Shown here piece after piece: positions 24,127-32,361 of a stretch of 64,000 nucleotides of DNA; position 1 is the first letter of the stretch; each line of letters opens with the position of its first letter. The stretch is taken from NCBI GenBank assembly GCA_964592425.1, contig CAZQCG010000013.1, positions 1-64,000 of the forward strand. Direction: 5' to 3'. Under the pieces are notes generated by a model. It was not told the origin of the DNA. It saw only the letters and a program-made list of their open reading frames with translations, and ran no database searches. Position numbers and translations under genes: made by a program. This stretch comes from Viridilinea sp964592425 (GTDB taxonomy: Bacteria; Chloroflexota; Chloroflexia; Chloroflexales; Chloroflexaceae).

Positions 24127-25320
24127 TCAATGCTGCCCTTCACGCACAAGAAGCAGGCCCAGCGCCACTCCGGCCAGGGCCGCTGTGCCAGCCAACACCC
24201 CATTGCTCCAGAAGCCTATGCTTGCGAAGATGCGCGGCCCAAGCAACGACCCACTGATGCGTCCCAGGCCGATGGCAACCACCGTCAAGGCCATGATTGA
24301 CCCGCGTGCATTTCTACTCAGGCCGCTCATCAGCGGGAAGGTCGAGACGATCGCGAACTCGAAGCAGAGGTCGAAGAGTAGGAAGAGCCCCAGAAAGAAG
24401 AACCAGTTGCCCTCGCTCAAAGGCAAGAGCAACATCAGCAGGCCCACACCGCTGAAGCCGCTCAGGACGGCACGCCGCTTGCCCAGGCGGTCGGTCCAGA
24501 GGGTGGCCGCCGAGGCCCCCACCAGTTCAACCAGCCCCAACAGCCCGAAGATCAGGCCCAGTTGCTCGGTCGTGGCCCTGAAGGCACTGCTCAGCCAGGA
24601 GCCGTAGACCACAAAGATCAGTTCAACCGCGAACAACTGCAGGAAGATCAGAGCCAGCCCCGCCGACACTCCCGGCAGGCGCAGGGCGGACAGGATCGGT
24701 ACCGCACCTGCGTCTTCTGTGCTGGCGCTGCGCACTGGCTGTGGCGAAGCTGGCAAGCATGCGGTCAACAGGGTCATCAGGGCCGCCATGCCTGCCATCA
24801 CCCAGCCAGCCAGGGCCCAGCCACCCCCCAGTTGCACCAGCATCGTCAGCCCGGTCACTCCGACCAGGGCTGCTGCGGCCCAGCTCAACTCAAGCAGGCC
24901 GAGCACCCGCCCACGCTGGCCATAGGTGCTCCGATTGCTGGCATAGGTCTGCATAGCTGGCATAAAGAGGGCGGTACCGAGCCCGATCAGGCTGTAGCCG
25001 AGTAGAAAGACAGACAAGCTGGTTGCCGGTGCGCAGATCGTCGCACCGAGGGTAAAAATGCTCAGCCCGGCCAGGAGGGTCACCCGGTCGCCGTAGCGGT
25101 CGGTGATCAAGCCGCCCAGGGGGCTGAGCAGCGTTGCACCCACCTGCACGGTCACGAGCAGGCTTACCTGTTCAAGGCTTACCCCCAGGGCGGCAGCCAG
25201 TACCGGCAGTAGTGGGTAGACCACCCGAAAGGCGGTATTTAAGACCAGCCGGGCCCCTATCAGTACAGCCAGTTCCTGCCAGCCCAACTCCATCTCAGGT
25301 TGCGCCGTTGATCCGCTCAT
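24127..25320 (-). CDS. Major facilitator superfamily transporter
   Basis: 397 residues with about twelve hydrophobic segments in two halves. The MFS signature between helices 2 and 3 reads GGLITDRYGDRVTLL, and a weaker repeat lies in the second half (WTDRLGKRRAVLS). The substrate is not predictable; the drug/sugar exporter branch is plausible. The start ATG 25320 (MSGSTAQ) is preferred; GTG 25344 is also in frame. It is divergent from the esterase-like gene and upstream of glgX on the same strand, so sugar-related transport is possible but only inferred. Confidence 0.88.
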   Translation of the reverse strand: MSGSTAQPEMELGWQELAVLIGARLVLNTAFRVVYPLLPVLAAALGVSLEQVSLLVTVQVGATLLSPLGGLITDRYGDRVTLLAGLSIFTLGATICAPATSLSVFLLGYSLIGLGTALFMPAMQTYASNRSTYGQRGRVLGLLELSWAAAALVGVTGLTMLVQLGGGWALAGWVMAGMAALMTLLTACLPASPQPVRSASTEDAGAVPILSALRLPGVSAGLALIFLQLFAVELIFVVYGSWLSSAFRATTEQLGLIFGLLGLVELVGASAATLWTDRLGKRRAVLSGFSGVGLLMLLLPLSEGNWFFFLGLFLLFDLCFEFAIVSTFPLMSGLSRNARGSIMALTVVAIGLGRISGSLLGPRIFASIGFWSNGVLAGTAALAGVALGLLLVREGQH

Positions 25321-25451
25321 TGCCGCTCTACTCTCGATTGACACCGGCTACACCCACAGCTATGATACCCGCGTTTAGCTCTGCGCCTGCGCAGCCCTAC
25401 CCGTGTGTCTTGCAACGGGTGGCGTATGTACACAGAAGGATCATCACCCAT

Positions 25452-26168
25452 ATGCAGCGCACTTACCATCGCTGGCATAGCCCTTCGCTTGGTCGTGAGA
25501 TGGAGTTGTTGGTTTTTGGCCATGCCGGGGCTCCGGTGATCGTCTTCCCCACCTCCCACGGGCGCTTCCATGAATTTGAAGATCGGGGTATGGTTGCGGC
25601 CCTGGGCCATGCTATCGACCAGGGCTGGTACCAGCTCTACTGTGTTGACAGTGTTTTTGGTGAGAGTTGGTACAACTACCATGGTGATACTGACGCCCGC
25701 ATGTGGCGCGAAGAGCAGTATGAACACTACCTGCTAACCGAGTTGGTGCCGCTGATTCGCGGCCAGAACTCCAATCCTTACCTGATCGCGACGGGCTGTT
25801 CGTTCGGGGCGACCGAAGCGGTGATCTTCACCCTGCGTCATCCCGGTGTCGTCAGGCGGGTTGTCGCCCTCAGCGGCCTCTACGACCTGCGCCGTTTCTT
25901 CGCCAACTATACCCAGGGGCTCTATTTCCACAACCCGGTCGATTTTGTGCCCAACATCAACGACGGCTGGACGCTCGACCGCCTGCGTGATACCGACATT
26001 ATCCTCATCAGTGGGCGCGAAGACCCGTCGGTCTGGTCGGCCGAGCTGCTTTCACGCCAACTCTGGGAGCGGGGCATCGGCAATGGCCTGCGTCTCTGGG
26101 ACGGCTGGGGCCACGATTGGCCCTATTGGATGCAGATGATCAACACCTACCTTGGTGGGCATGATTAA
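25452..26168 (+). CDS. Esterase-like alpha/beta hydrolase
   Basis: 238 residues starting at ATG 25452 (MQRTYHRWHSPSLGREMELL). The nucleophile elbow is GCSFGATEA, the acid is in ILISGREDPS and the His in WDGWGHDWPYW, as in the esterase D / PHB depolymerase-like group (putative esterases). The fold starts with GHAGAPVIVFPTSHGRFHEFED. It is probably cytoplasmic, since no signal peptide is seen. AGAAGGA lies 12 bases upstream of the start, a rather long spacing. The next gene starts on the base after its stop codon, so the two are an operon of hydrolases. Confidence 0.86.
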   Translation: MQRTYHRWHSPSLGREMELLVFGHAGAPVIVFPTSHGRFHEFEDRGMVAALGHAIDQGWYQLYCVDSVFGESWYNYHGDTDARMWREEQYEHYLLTELVPLIRGQNSNPYLIATGCSFGATEAVIFTLRHPGVVRRVVALSGLYDLRRFFANYTQGLYFHNPVDFVPNINDGWTLDRLRDTDIILISGREDPSVWSAELLSRQLWERGIGNGLRLWDGWGHDWPYWMQMINTYLGGHD

Positions 26169-28232
26169 ATGGGGTATGCTGTGCAGTCTATGCGCTGGTT
26201 TGGGCTGTTGCTGCTGCTGCTCGTCTTGATGCCACCGCCGGTAATGGCCACCCAGGCTGGTGGGCTACGCTGTTTTAGCGAGACAGGCTACTGCATCAAT
26301 GGGCCACTGGCTGCATTCTGGGAGACCAACGGCGGGCTGCCGGTTTTTGGGCTGCCAATTTCGCCGTTGGTCGAGACGAGCGTGGAAGGGCAACCGTTAC
26401 GCCTCCAGTGGTTCGAACGAGCGCGCCTTGAAGTACACACCGAGCAGCCAGGGCCCGCGATCGTGCAACTGGGGCGTCTCGGGGTCGAAGCTCTGACTGC
26501 CTCCGGGCGCGATTGGCACAGCTTCGAGCGGGGCACAACCGGCTCCGGCTGCCGTAGCTTCAGTGCAACCGGCCACCCGGTGTGTGAGCCGATCCTGAGC
26601 GCATGGCAGGCCCAGGGGCTGCAACTCGATAACCAGCCAGCCCTCAGTGACGACGAGCGCAGCGCCCTTTTCGGCCTGCCCCTCAGTTCACTGCGTACAG
26701 AGCGGCTCAGTGATGGGCAACTCTACCAGGTGCAGTGGTTTGAACGAGCGCGCTTTGAGATCCACCTTGAGTCAGGCCAGCCAAAGGTGCTGCTTGGCCT
26801 GCTGGGTCAGGAGGTACGCCCGGCCCAGCTTGAGCGTGTACGGCCGGTCTTTGCCCCAGAGGCCTGCCCATTTCGCGTACCTGCCGGTGCCCGCGTCGAG
26901 TGCGGCAAGCTGATGGTACCCCTTGAGCGGACGCAGCCGGGTGGGCGTAGTGCCGCTGTGGCCGTCGCCATCTTCCGCGATCCGCACCCACGCGCCGAGC
27001 CGATCCTCTATCTGGCTGGCGGCCCCGGCAGCCCGGCGCTGGAGAGCGCCGCAGTGCTCTGGCAGTCCTGGCAGGCTTTTATCGCCGGGCGTGACTTTGT
27101 CGTGGTTGATCAGCGCGGTGTCGGGGCAAGTTGGCCCACCCTACGCTGCCCCGAGGTGCCCGCCTTCGCCGCCGAAGCCCGCCGGCAGCAACTGCGTGGC
27201 CAACGTTATGCCCAGGGCGAGGCCGCTGCCTTGCGTGCCTGTAGCGAGCGGCTCGCCGCTGAAGGTACGCCAATGCGGGCCTTTACTACCGCCGCTGCCG
27301 CTGCCGACCTGGAAGATCTGCGCCAGACCCTTGGCATGCCCGCGTGGAATGTGTTTGGCATCTCCTACGGCACACGCCTGGCCATGGCCCTCGTGCGGGA
27401 TTATCCCGGCGGTGTGCGTAGCCTGATCCTCGACTCGCCCTATCCACTCCAGGTGAGCCTCTATGCCAGTATGCCCGCCAACCTCGACCGTGCCCTGACG
27501 ACGCTCTTCAGCGATTGTGCTGCCCATCCCCAGTGTGCCGTGCGCTACCCCGATCTGGAAGCGCGCTTCTGGCGTCTCGTCGAGGGTTTGAACGCCAACC
27601 CGCTTTCGGCTGAGCTTGGAGCAGGCCCGGAGCCACTCAGCGGGGATCGGCTGATCGGGATTGTCTTTCGCCAACTCTACGCCACGCGCAGCCTGCCAAA
27701 GTTGCCGGCGGCGCTTGTCGGGGTGGAGCAGGGCAATCTTCGTCCCTTGCGTGAGCTGATCGCCAGTCGGGCAAGTGTCGGGGTTGGGACTTCCCAGGCG
27801 CTCTACTACGCTGTCCAGTGCGCTGAAGAGTTTGCTGCTCTAGGCCCAGGCTGGCGTGAACAGGCCCTGGCGGGCAGGCAACGGCTGGCTGGCTTCTATA
27901 GCGGCCTGCTTGAGCTCTCAGGCGAGGCTGAAGGGCTATGTGCTCACTTCGGTGCGGCATCGTTCGAGCCGCGCTGGGTGGCCCCGCTACGTGCGGAGAC
28001 GCCCGTCCTGGTACTCTCAGGCGCCTACGACCCGATCACCCCACCGGCCTGGCGCGAGCGAGTCGCCGAGGGTCTTGGCCGTACCTATAGTTTTGTCCTC
28101 CCCGGTACGGGCCATGCAGCGATCAGTCGGGGGCGCTGTGCCACCAGCCTTGTGCGTGCCTTCCTCGTTAATCCCTTGCAGGCACCTGATGGTAGCTGTG
28201 TGGCCCAGCTTGGGCCACCTGCATTTGAGTGA
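26169..28232 (+). CDS. Secreted TAP-like alpha/beta hydrolase with two N-terminal surface modules
   Basis: 687 residues. The signal peptide is at residues ~8-28 (WFGLLLLLLVLMPPPVMA). Two copies of an ~85-residue module follow, each with a CFSETG or CRSFSATG start, a FGLP(I/L)S core and LQWFERARLE or VQWFERARFE. The rest is a hydrolase of the TAP/prolyl-aminopeptidase type: LYLAGGPGSP, VVVDQRGVGAS, nucleophile FGISYGTRLA, acid LSGAYDPITP and His LPGTGHAAI. It probably cleaves peptides or esters outside the cell. The ATG touches the preceding stop codon (TAA-ATG). The same kind of module occurs at the end of the membrane protein at 35262. Confidence 0.87.
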   Translation: MGYAVQSMRWFGLLLLLLVLMPPPVMATQAGGLRCFSETGYCINGPLAAFWETNGGLPVFGLPISPLVETSVEGQPLRLQWFERARLEVHTEQPGPAIVQLGRLGVEALTASGRDWHSFERGTTGSGCRSFSATGHPVCEPILSAWQAQGLQLDNQPALSDDERSALFGLPLSSLRTERLSDGQLYQVQWFERARFEIHLESGQPKVLLGLLGQEVRPAQLERVRPVFAPEACPFRVPAGARVECGKLMVPLERTQPGGRSAAVAVAIFRDPHPRAEPILYLAGGPGSPALESAAVLWQSWQAFIAGRDFVVVDQRGVGASWPTLRCPEVPAFAAEARRQQLRGQRYAQGEAAALRACSERLAAEGTPMRAFTTAAAAADLEDLRQTLGMPAWNVFGISYGTRLAMALVRDYPGGVRSLILDSPYPLQVSLYASMPANLDRALTTLFSDCAAHPQCAVRYPDLEARFWRLVEGLNANPLSAELGAGPEPLSGDRLIGIVFRQLYATRSLPKLPAALVGVEQGNLRPLRELIASRASVGVGTSQALYYAVQCAEEFAALGPGWREQALAGRQRLAGFYSGLLELSGEAEGLCAHFGAASFEPRWVAPLRAETPVLVLSGAYDPITPPAWRERVAEGLGRTYSFVLPGTGHAAISRGRCATSLVRAFLVNPLQAPDGSCVAQLGPPAFE

Positions 28233-28243
28233 GGTAAGCAAGC

Positions 28244-28266
28244 GGGAGGGCCTGTCTGGCCCTCCC
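28244..28266. terminator. Hairpin between convergent genes
   Basis: 9-bp perfect arms GGGAGGGCC and GGCCCTCCC around TGTCT, placed between the convergent TAP-like and peroxiredoxin-like genes. Probably a bidirectional terminator; T-runs are weak. Confidence 0.6.
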
Positions 28267-28278
28267 TTGGAACGACGC

Positions 28279-28866
28279 TCACTCGCTGCTGGCCAGTGCA
28301 TCGAGCAGGGCCAGCAAATTCTCGGGAGCTGGTGGGGTGAAGGCGACCGAGAACGGTGCGGCCCAGGCCCAGCGAATGATACCGCTGCGGTCGATCACAA
28401 AGGTGCCAGGGAGCGGCACACCCATTACTGAGCCCATACCGTAGCGGTGAAAGACCTCCCACTCGCCATCGCTGAGTACCGGGTAGGGGGCGCGCAAGGT
28501 CTCAGCCACAAAGCTTGTCATGTCCAGATCGGTGCTACTCACCACCAACAGGTGAGCATCGCGTGCCTCAAATTGATCATAGGCTTCCCGCAAAGCATCC
28601 AGCTGCGGCGCGCAATTCGGTCAGAAGAAGCGATCACTCACGATCCGCGAGAGGTTGAGTACTACCGGCTTGCCGCGCAGCGCACTCAGGGTGATTGTGC
28701 GTCCGTACTCGACCTGCTCTTCGCCAGCGGGGCTACGAAAGACACGGGCGTAGGGCAGGGTGAAATCGGGGGCGAGCGTGCCAACCGCAGGAACGTTGGC
28801 TGGGCCACGTGGTTGGACAAATTCCCCCCGCCAGCGGGAGGTCATTGGAATGTAAGGTCTTGCCAT
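28279..28866 (-). CDS. Peroxiredoxin-like protein with in-frame TGA, probable selenocysteine (UxxC)
   Basis: The frame from ATG 28866 to the stop at 28279 is 195 residues if the TGA at 28623-28621 is read through. Upstream is a normal AhpC/TSA start (APDFTLP, TLSALRGKPVVLNLS); downstream is a normal remainder (REAYDQFEARDAHLLVVSSTD, LPGTFVIDRSGIIRWAW). The TGA is codon 82 and falls exactly where this family has its peroxidatic Cys, giving U-P-N-C with Cys85 as resolving residue; no other Cys exists. No frameshift or other stop is present. A candidate bacterial SECIS hairpin begins 13 bases after the TGA. Selenoprotein peroxiredoxins with UxxC are known. The alternatives are a point mutation or sequencing error. 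AAGAGG precedes the ATG. The SRPBCC gene lies 12 bases upstream. No sel genes are in the window. Confidence 0.75.
28588..28608 (-). promoter_or_regulatory. Candidate SECIS element
   Basis: On the minus strand, 13-33 bases after the in-frame TGA, CCGCA (28608-28604) pairs with TGCGG (28592-28588). Inside, GC/GC can pair, leaving a UGGAU apical loop with G in second position and a UU bulge on the 3' side. A short stem with G among the first loop bases, at this distance from UGA, fits bacterial SECIS rules. It is a weak motif on its own. Confidence 0.5.
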
Positions 28867-28878
28867 AGCAACCTCTTC

Positions 28879-29325
28879 TTACGCTTCACACACTTGACGT
28901 AGGCGTTGCATCTGCACACGGGCGTCCCAGCCCATCAGCGGGGCGATGGTTATTGGCCAGATCAGGTCGATGATTGGCAGGCGTAGGCGGTATTCGATAC
29001 GATTCTGGATCAACGTCTGACCTGCTGCCAGGGGCAGCCAGTGCCAGGCGTCGAAGCCCTCCCAGAAACCCTCGAAGGCCCAGAGGATCAGCCCTGGGCG
29101 TCGCTCGTGGACATGGTAGTGCGCTTCAAGCAGCTGCCCTACGCCGGTCAGGTTCAGCCGCCACGGTGCGCCTTGGTCGAAACGCCAGCCATCGAGAGGC
29201 TCAAAACGCACGGCTGGCGACATCCAGCGTAGCATCAGGTCGCGCTCGGTCATCACCGCTTCGACGCGCTCGAGTGGGGCGGTAACCTCGACGAATTCCT
29301 CAAGCAGTTGATCTTTTGGTTCCAT
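28879..29325 (-). CDS. SRPBCC-superfamily protein
   Basis: 148 residues from ATG 29325 (MEPKDQ). It has the START/polyketide-cyclase-like fold pattern: an FVEVTAPLERVEAVMTERDLML beginning, central strands (WRLNLTGVGQLLEAHYHVHERRPG), and a C-terminal amphipathic helix (WDARVQMQRLRQVCEA). Proteins of this superfamily bind small hydrophobic ligands; the ligand is unknown. It is the first gene of a two-gene unit with the TGA-containing peroxiredoxin. The promoter TGGACA-17-TATAGT lies 40-65 bases upstream. Confidence 0.8.
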   Translation of the reverse strand: MEPKDQLLEEFVEVTAPLERVEAVMTERDLMLRWMSPAVRFEPLDGWRFDQGAPWRLNLTGVGQLLEAHYHVHERRPGLILWAFEGFWEGFDAWHWLPLAAGQTLIQNRIEYRLRLPIIDLIWPITIAPLMGWDARVQMQRLRQVCEA

Positions 29326-29361
29326 ATGGCTCACAGTTTCAACGTTTGCAATCTGCTCTTC

Positions 29362-29390
29362 ACTATACCTGGGATCGAGTTTTTTGTCCA
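29362..29390 (-). promoter_or_regulatory. Promoter of the SRPBCC/peroxiredoxin operon
   Basis: Minus strand: TGGACA (29390-29385), 17 bases, TATAGT (29367-29362). Good spacing and near-consensus hexamers, divergent from the promoter of the J-domain/thioredoxin gene. Confidence 0.65.
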
Positions 29391-29422
29391 CCCTTTGCAC
29401 AGGATAGAGGAGCAAGGGGCCA

Positions 29423-29431
29423 TGCTACAAT
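29423..29431 (+). promoter_or_regulatory. Extended -10 promoter of the J-domain/thioredoxin gene
   Basis: TG-C-TACAAT (extended -10) 14 bases before the ATG at 29445 and 20 before the preferred ATG at 29451. The same TGCTACAAT occurs before ruvA. The only nearby TTGCAC is too far upstream for a -35. Confidence 0.5.
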
Positions 29432-29450
29432 AGGCACGGAGTATATGCAT

Positions 29451-30284
29451 ATGATTGCTAGTTACTACAGCCTATTAGGCGTGTCGCCTGAGGCCGACCA
29501 GGAGCAGCTTGCGGCTGCCTATGCGCGGGAGCGCGCACGTTATGCCCCCGAACTTGTGGCCGATCTCGACCCCGAGTTGCGCCGGGTGGCCAGTGAGCGG
29601 AGCGCCGCGTTGGAGCATGCCTACCAGGTACTTGCCGATCCGCAGCGCCGCCGTCAGTACGATGCGAGCTTGCAACCTGGGGTGGCCGCGGCCCCTGAAC
29701 GTGGCCTGAGCAAGCGCGAGCGGCGCTACGCCCTGGCTGGGGTGCTGCTGGCTCTGGTGCTGGTGGTGGCCATCTGGGTCCTCACCGGGCGTGAGCCGCA
29801 GCCCAGTGGCCAGGCGATGCCCGAACTGAACCGTGAAGCACCTACCTTCAATGTGCCAGCCCTCGGCGGCGGCCAGGTCAACCTGGCCGACTATCGCGGC
29901 CAGGTTGTGCTCCTCAACTTCTGGGGTACCTGGTGTGAGCCATGCAAGCGTGAATTGCCGGCTTTACAGGCAGCCCACCGTGAATTGGGAACCCAGGGTC
30001 TGGTGGTGATCGGGGTCAACCTTACTGATGACGAACTGGCCCAGGGTGGTGACGAACAGGCTATTCGCAGCTTCCTCGACCAGTTTGGAGTCACGTACCC
30101 CATCGCGCTCGATATGCAGGGTGAATTAGCCAATGCCTACCGGGTGTTTCCCCTCCCAACCAGTTTCTTTATCGATGGCACAGGACACATCCGCTACGTC
30201 CATATCGGCGAGTTGACCCTTGACGATGTCACGGCCCGTTTCGTCGAACTCAAGCGTCAGGCCCGCGTTGTACCGGCACCATAA
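29451..30284 (+). CDS. J-domain fused to a membrane-anchored thioredoxin (TlpA-like)
   Basis: 277 residues from ATG 29451, nine bases after GGAG (ATG 29445 is an alternative). Residues ~3-66 look like a J-domain (YYSLLGVSPEADQEQLAAAY and HAYQVLADPQRRRQYD), but the essential HPD tripeptide is absent. A membrane helix follows (YALAGVLLALVLVVAIWVL), then a TlpA/ResA-type thioredoxin fold with active site WGTWCEPC and cis-Pro region PLPTSFFI. The J-like part would be cytoplasmic and the thioredoxin outside. The likely job is reducing extracytoplasmic disulfides or cytochrome c maturation. It is divergent from the putative selenoprotein operon. Confidence 0.87.
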   Translation: MIASYYSLLGVSPEADQEQLAAAYARERARYAPELVADLDPELRRVASERSAALEHAYQVLADPQRRRQYDASLQPGVAAAPERGLSKRERRYALAGVLLALVLVVAIWVLTGREPQPSGQAMPELNREAPTFNVPALGGGQVNLADYRGQVVLLNFWGTWCEPCKRELPALQAAHRELGTQGLVVIGVNLTDDELAQGGDEQAIRSFLDQFGVTYPIALDMQGELANAYRVFPLPTSFFIDGTGHIRYVHIGELTLDDVTARFVELKRQARVVPAP

Positions 30285-30298
30285 AGCAGGAGTAGTTG

Positions 30299-30979
30299 AT
30301 GGATCGGCGAACCATCCTGGTAGTCGATGACGATTATGGTCTGCGTGAGTTGATCCGCATCAACCTCGAGCATGAGGGCTATGCCGTTATCCAGGCGGCC
30401 AATGGCCTGGAGTGCCTCGAATACGTGCGTACGCAGCGTCCCGACATGGTCATCCTTGATGTGATGATGCCCCAGATGGACGGAATCGAGACGTGCGCTC
30501 GTCTGCGGAAGTTCTCCAAGCTTCCCGTCTTGATGCTCACCGCCAAGGTGCAGAGCAATGATGTGATCAGCGGCCTCGATCATGGGGCCGATGATTACCT
30601 GGCCAAGCCCTTCAATGTCGATGAGTTGTCGGCGCGTGTGCGAGCCTTGCTCCGCCGCGTACCGCCAGCTTATCGCCCACTCAGCGTCGCTGAAGGCCAG
30701 ATCCAGATTGACCAGCAGAAGCGTGAGGTGCGTGTCCGCGAGCAGGTCGTTGACCTGACCCCCACTGAGTACCACCTGTTACTCATCCTTGCCGAGCGGG
30801 CTGGGATTGTGGTTGACCACGACACCCTCTTGCGTGCCGTCTGGGGCCAGGAGTATACCAAAGATAACGACTACCTCAAGGTCTATATCTGGCACCTGCG
30901 CCGTAAGATCGAGCTCGATCCCCGTAAGCCCCTTCTGCTGCTCACCGAGTGGGGGATGGGCTATCGCTTGCTTCCGTGA
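30299..30979 (+). CDS. Response regulator, OmpR/PhoB type
   Basis: 226 residues from ATG 30299, six bases after AGGAG. The receiver domain has the acidic pair DDD near residue 10, the phospho-Asp in MVILDVMMPQMDG, the Thr in MLTAK and the Lys in YLAKPFN. The C-terminal winged helix is of the OmpR class (VVDLTPTEYHLLLILAE, DYLKVYIWHLRRKIE, GMGYRL). No histidine kinase is adjacent, so it is an orphan in this window. It lies between the J-domain/thioredoxin gene (14-base gap) and the aminotransferase gene (18-base gap) and is probably co-transcribed with both. Confidence 0.93.
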   Translation: MDRRTILVVDDDYGLRELIRINLEHEGYAVIQAANGLECLEYVRTQRPDMVILDVMMPQMDGIETCARLRKFSKLPVLMLTAKVQSNDVISGLDHGADDYLAKPFNVDELSARVRALLRRVPPAYRPLSVAEGQIQIDQQKREVRVREQVVDLTPTEYHLLLILAERAGIVVDHDTLLRAVWGQEYTKDNDYLKVYIWHLRRKIELDPRKPLLLLTEWGMGYRLLP

Positions 30980-30997
30980 TCAGAAGGAGTTGTGTCC

Positions 30998-32359
30998 ATG
31001 ACCTCGCCCATTGAGACCAGGTACGGGATCGCTTATATGCCCACCGACGTGCCCGGGCCTAAGGCTCGTGCGCTCGTTGAACGTGATGGGCTGGTGCTTG
31101 CTCCAATGGGGCGGGTCTATCCTCTGGTGATCGACCATGCGTTTGGCTGCGAGGTGTGGGATGTTGATGGGCACCGCTACCTGGATATGAATGCTGGCAT
31201 CGCCGTGCTCGCCGCAGGTCACGGCCACCCGCGCCTGGTGGCGGCGGCGCAGGCCCAACTGACCCGCTTTACCCATATGGCTGGTACCGACTTCTACAAC
31301 GAGCCAATGATCCGTGCCGCTGAGAAGCTGGTTGCCCTGATGCCTGGCGGTACGGGCTGGCAGGTCTTCTTCACCAACAGTGGCACCGAGTCAATTGAGG
31401 CCTGTCTCAAATTGGCCCGCTATGTTACCGGACGCCAGAATGTGATCGCCTTCTACGGCGCGTTCCATGGCCGTTCTTACGGCAGCCTTTCGCTGACGGC
31501 CTCTAAACCGCGTCAGCGCAAGGGCTTCTTCCCACTCCTGCCCGGCACTTTCCACGCCTTCTATGCCAACCCTTACCGTGCCCCCCTGGGGAGCGATCCG
31601 GCCAGAGTTACTGCCACCTGCCTTAGTTTTATCGAGCAGCAACTCTTCAATACAACCTGCCCACCCGAAGAAGTTGCCGCAATTGTCGTTGAGTCACTCC
31701 AGGGTGAAGGCGGTTATGTCGTGCCGGCCCCCGGCTTCCTCAGCGGTCTGCGCGCCCTTTGTGATCGCCACGGCATCCTGCTGATCGCCGACGAGGTGCA
31801 GAGTGGCGTGGGGCGTACCGGCAAGATGTGGGCCTTTGAGCACGAGGGGATTGTGCCCGACATTGTCGCCTCGGCCAAGGGCCTGGGTGGTGGACTGCCG
31901 ATTGGTGCGATGATCGCCCGTACGGAGTTGGCCCGTCAATGGGAGCCTGGCTCGCATGGCAATACCTACGGCGGCAACGGCCTCACCTGTGCCGTGACCC
32001 ATGAACTGCTTGAGTTGGTCGAAACAGAGTTGATGGCCAATGCAGCCCTGGTCGGTGCGCACCTGTTTAGCCAACTCAGCGACCTGGCCAGGCGCTTCCC
32101 GCAGATCGGTTCGGTGCGCGGGCGTGGCTTGATGCTGGGGGTCGAACTGATCGACCCGGCGACCGGGGCTGCCGATCATGACCTGGCCGATGCGGTGATG
32201 TACGAAGCCTTTCGCAAAGGCTTGCTGATTCTTACCTGTGGGGCCTCAACCATCCGTTTCTGTCCGCCCCTGACCCTGAACGAAGGGCAGGCCGACGAGG
32301 CGGTTGAGCGCTTTGCCCTGGCCCTCGAGGCCTGTACTGCTGATGCAGCAGCCGTTTGA
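30998..32359 (+). CDS. Class III aminotransferase (GABA / ornithine type)
   Basis: 453 residues; the start ATG 30998 is nine bases after AAGGAG. It is a PLP enzyme. VFFTNSGTESIEACLKLAR binds phosphate, ADEVQSGVGRTG carries the pyridine-binding Asp, and ASAKGLGGGLPIGA carries the PLP lysine. The N-terminal VPGPKARALVERDG stretch is typical of 4-aminobutyrate aminotransferases and of the archaeal-type broad-specificity amino acid racemases in the same family, so substrate and even reaction class are open. Its stop is two bases from the stop of the convergent PspC gene. Confidence 0.88.
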   Translation: MTSPIETRYGIAYMPTDVPGPKARALVERDGLVLAPMGRVYPLVIDHAFGCEVWDVDGHRYLDMNAGIAVLAAGHGHPRLVAAAQAQLTRFTHMAGTDFYNEPMIRAAEKLVALMPGGTGWQVFFTNSGTESIEACLKLARYVTGRQNVIAFYGAFHGRSYGSLSLTASKPRQRKGFFPLLPGTFHAFYANPYRAPLGSDPARVTATCLSFIEQQLFNTTCPPEEVAAIVVESLQGEGGYVVPAPGFLSGLRALCDRHGILLIADEVQSGVGRTGKMWAFEHEGIVPDIVASAKGLGGGLPIGAMIARTELARQWEPGSHGNTYGGNGLTCAVTHELLELVETELMANAALVGAHLFSQLSDLARRFPQIGSVRGRGLMLGVELIDPATGAADHDLADAVMYEAFRKGLLILTCGASTIRFCPPLTLNEGQADEAVERFALALEACTADAAAV

Positions 32360-32361
32360 CC

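Noticed and set aside
28279..28593. Separate 104-codon gene starting with TTG after the TGA
   Set aside because: It has no ribosome site, begins inside the peroxiredoxin fold and is in the same frame as the upstream half; one read-through gene explains both better.
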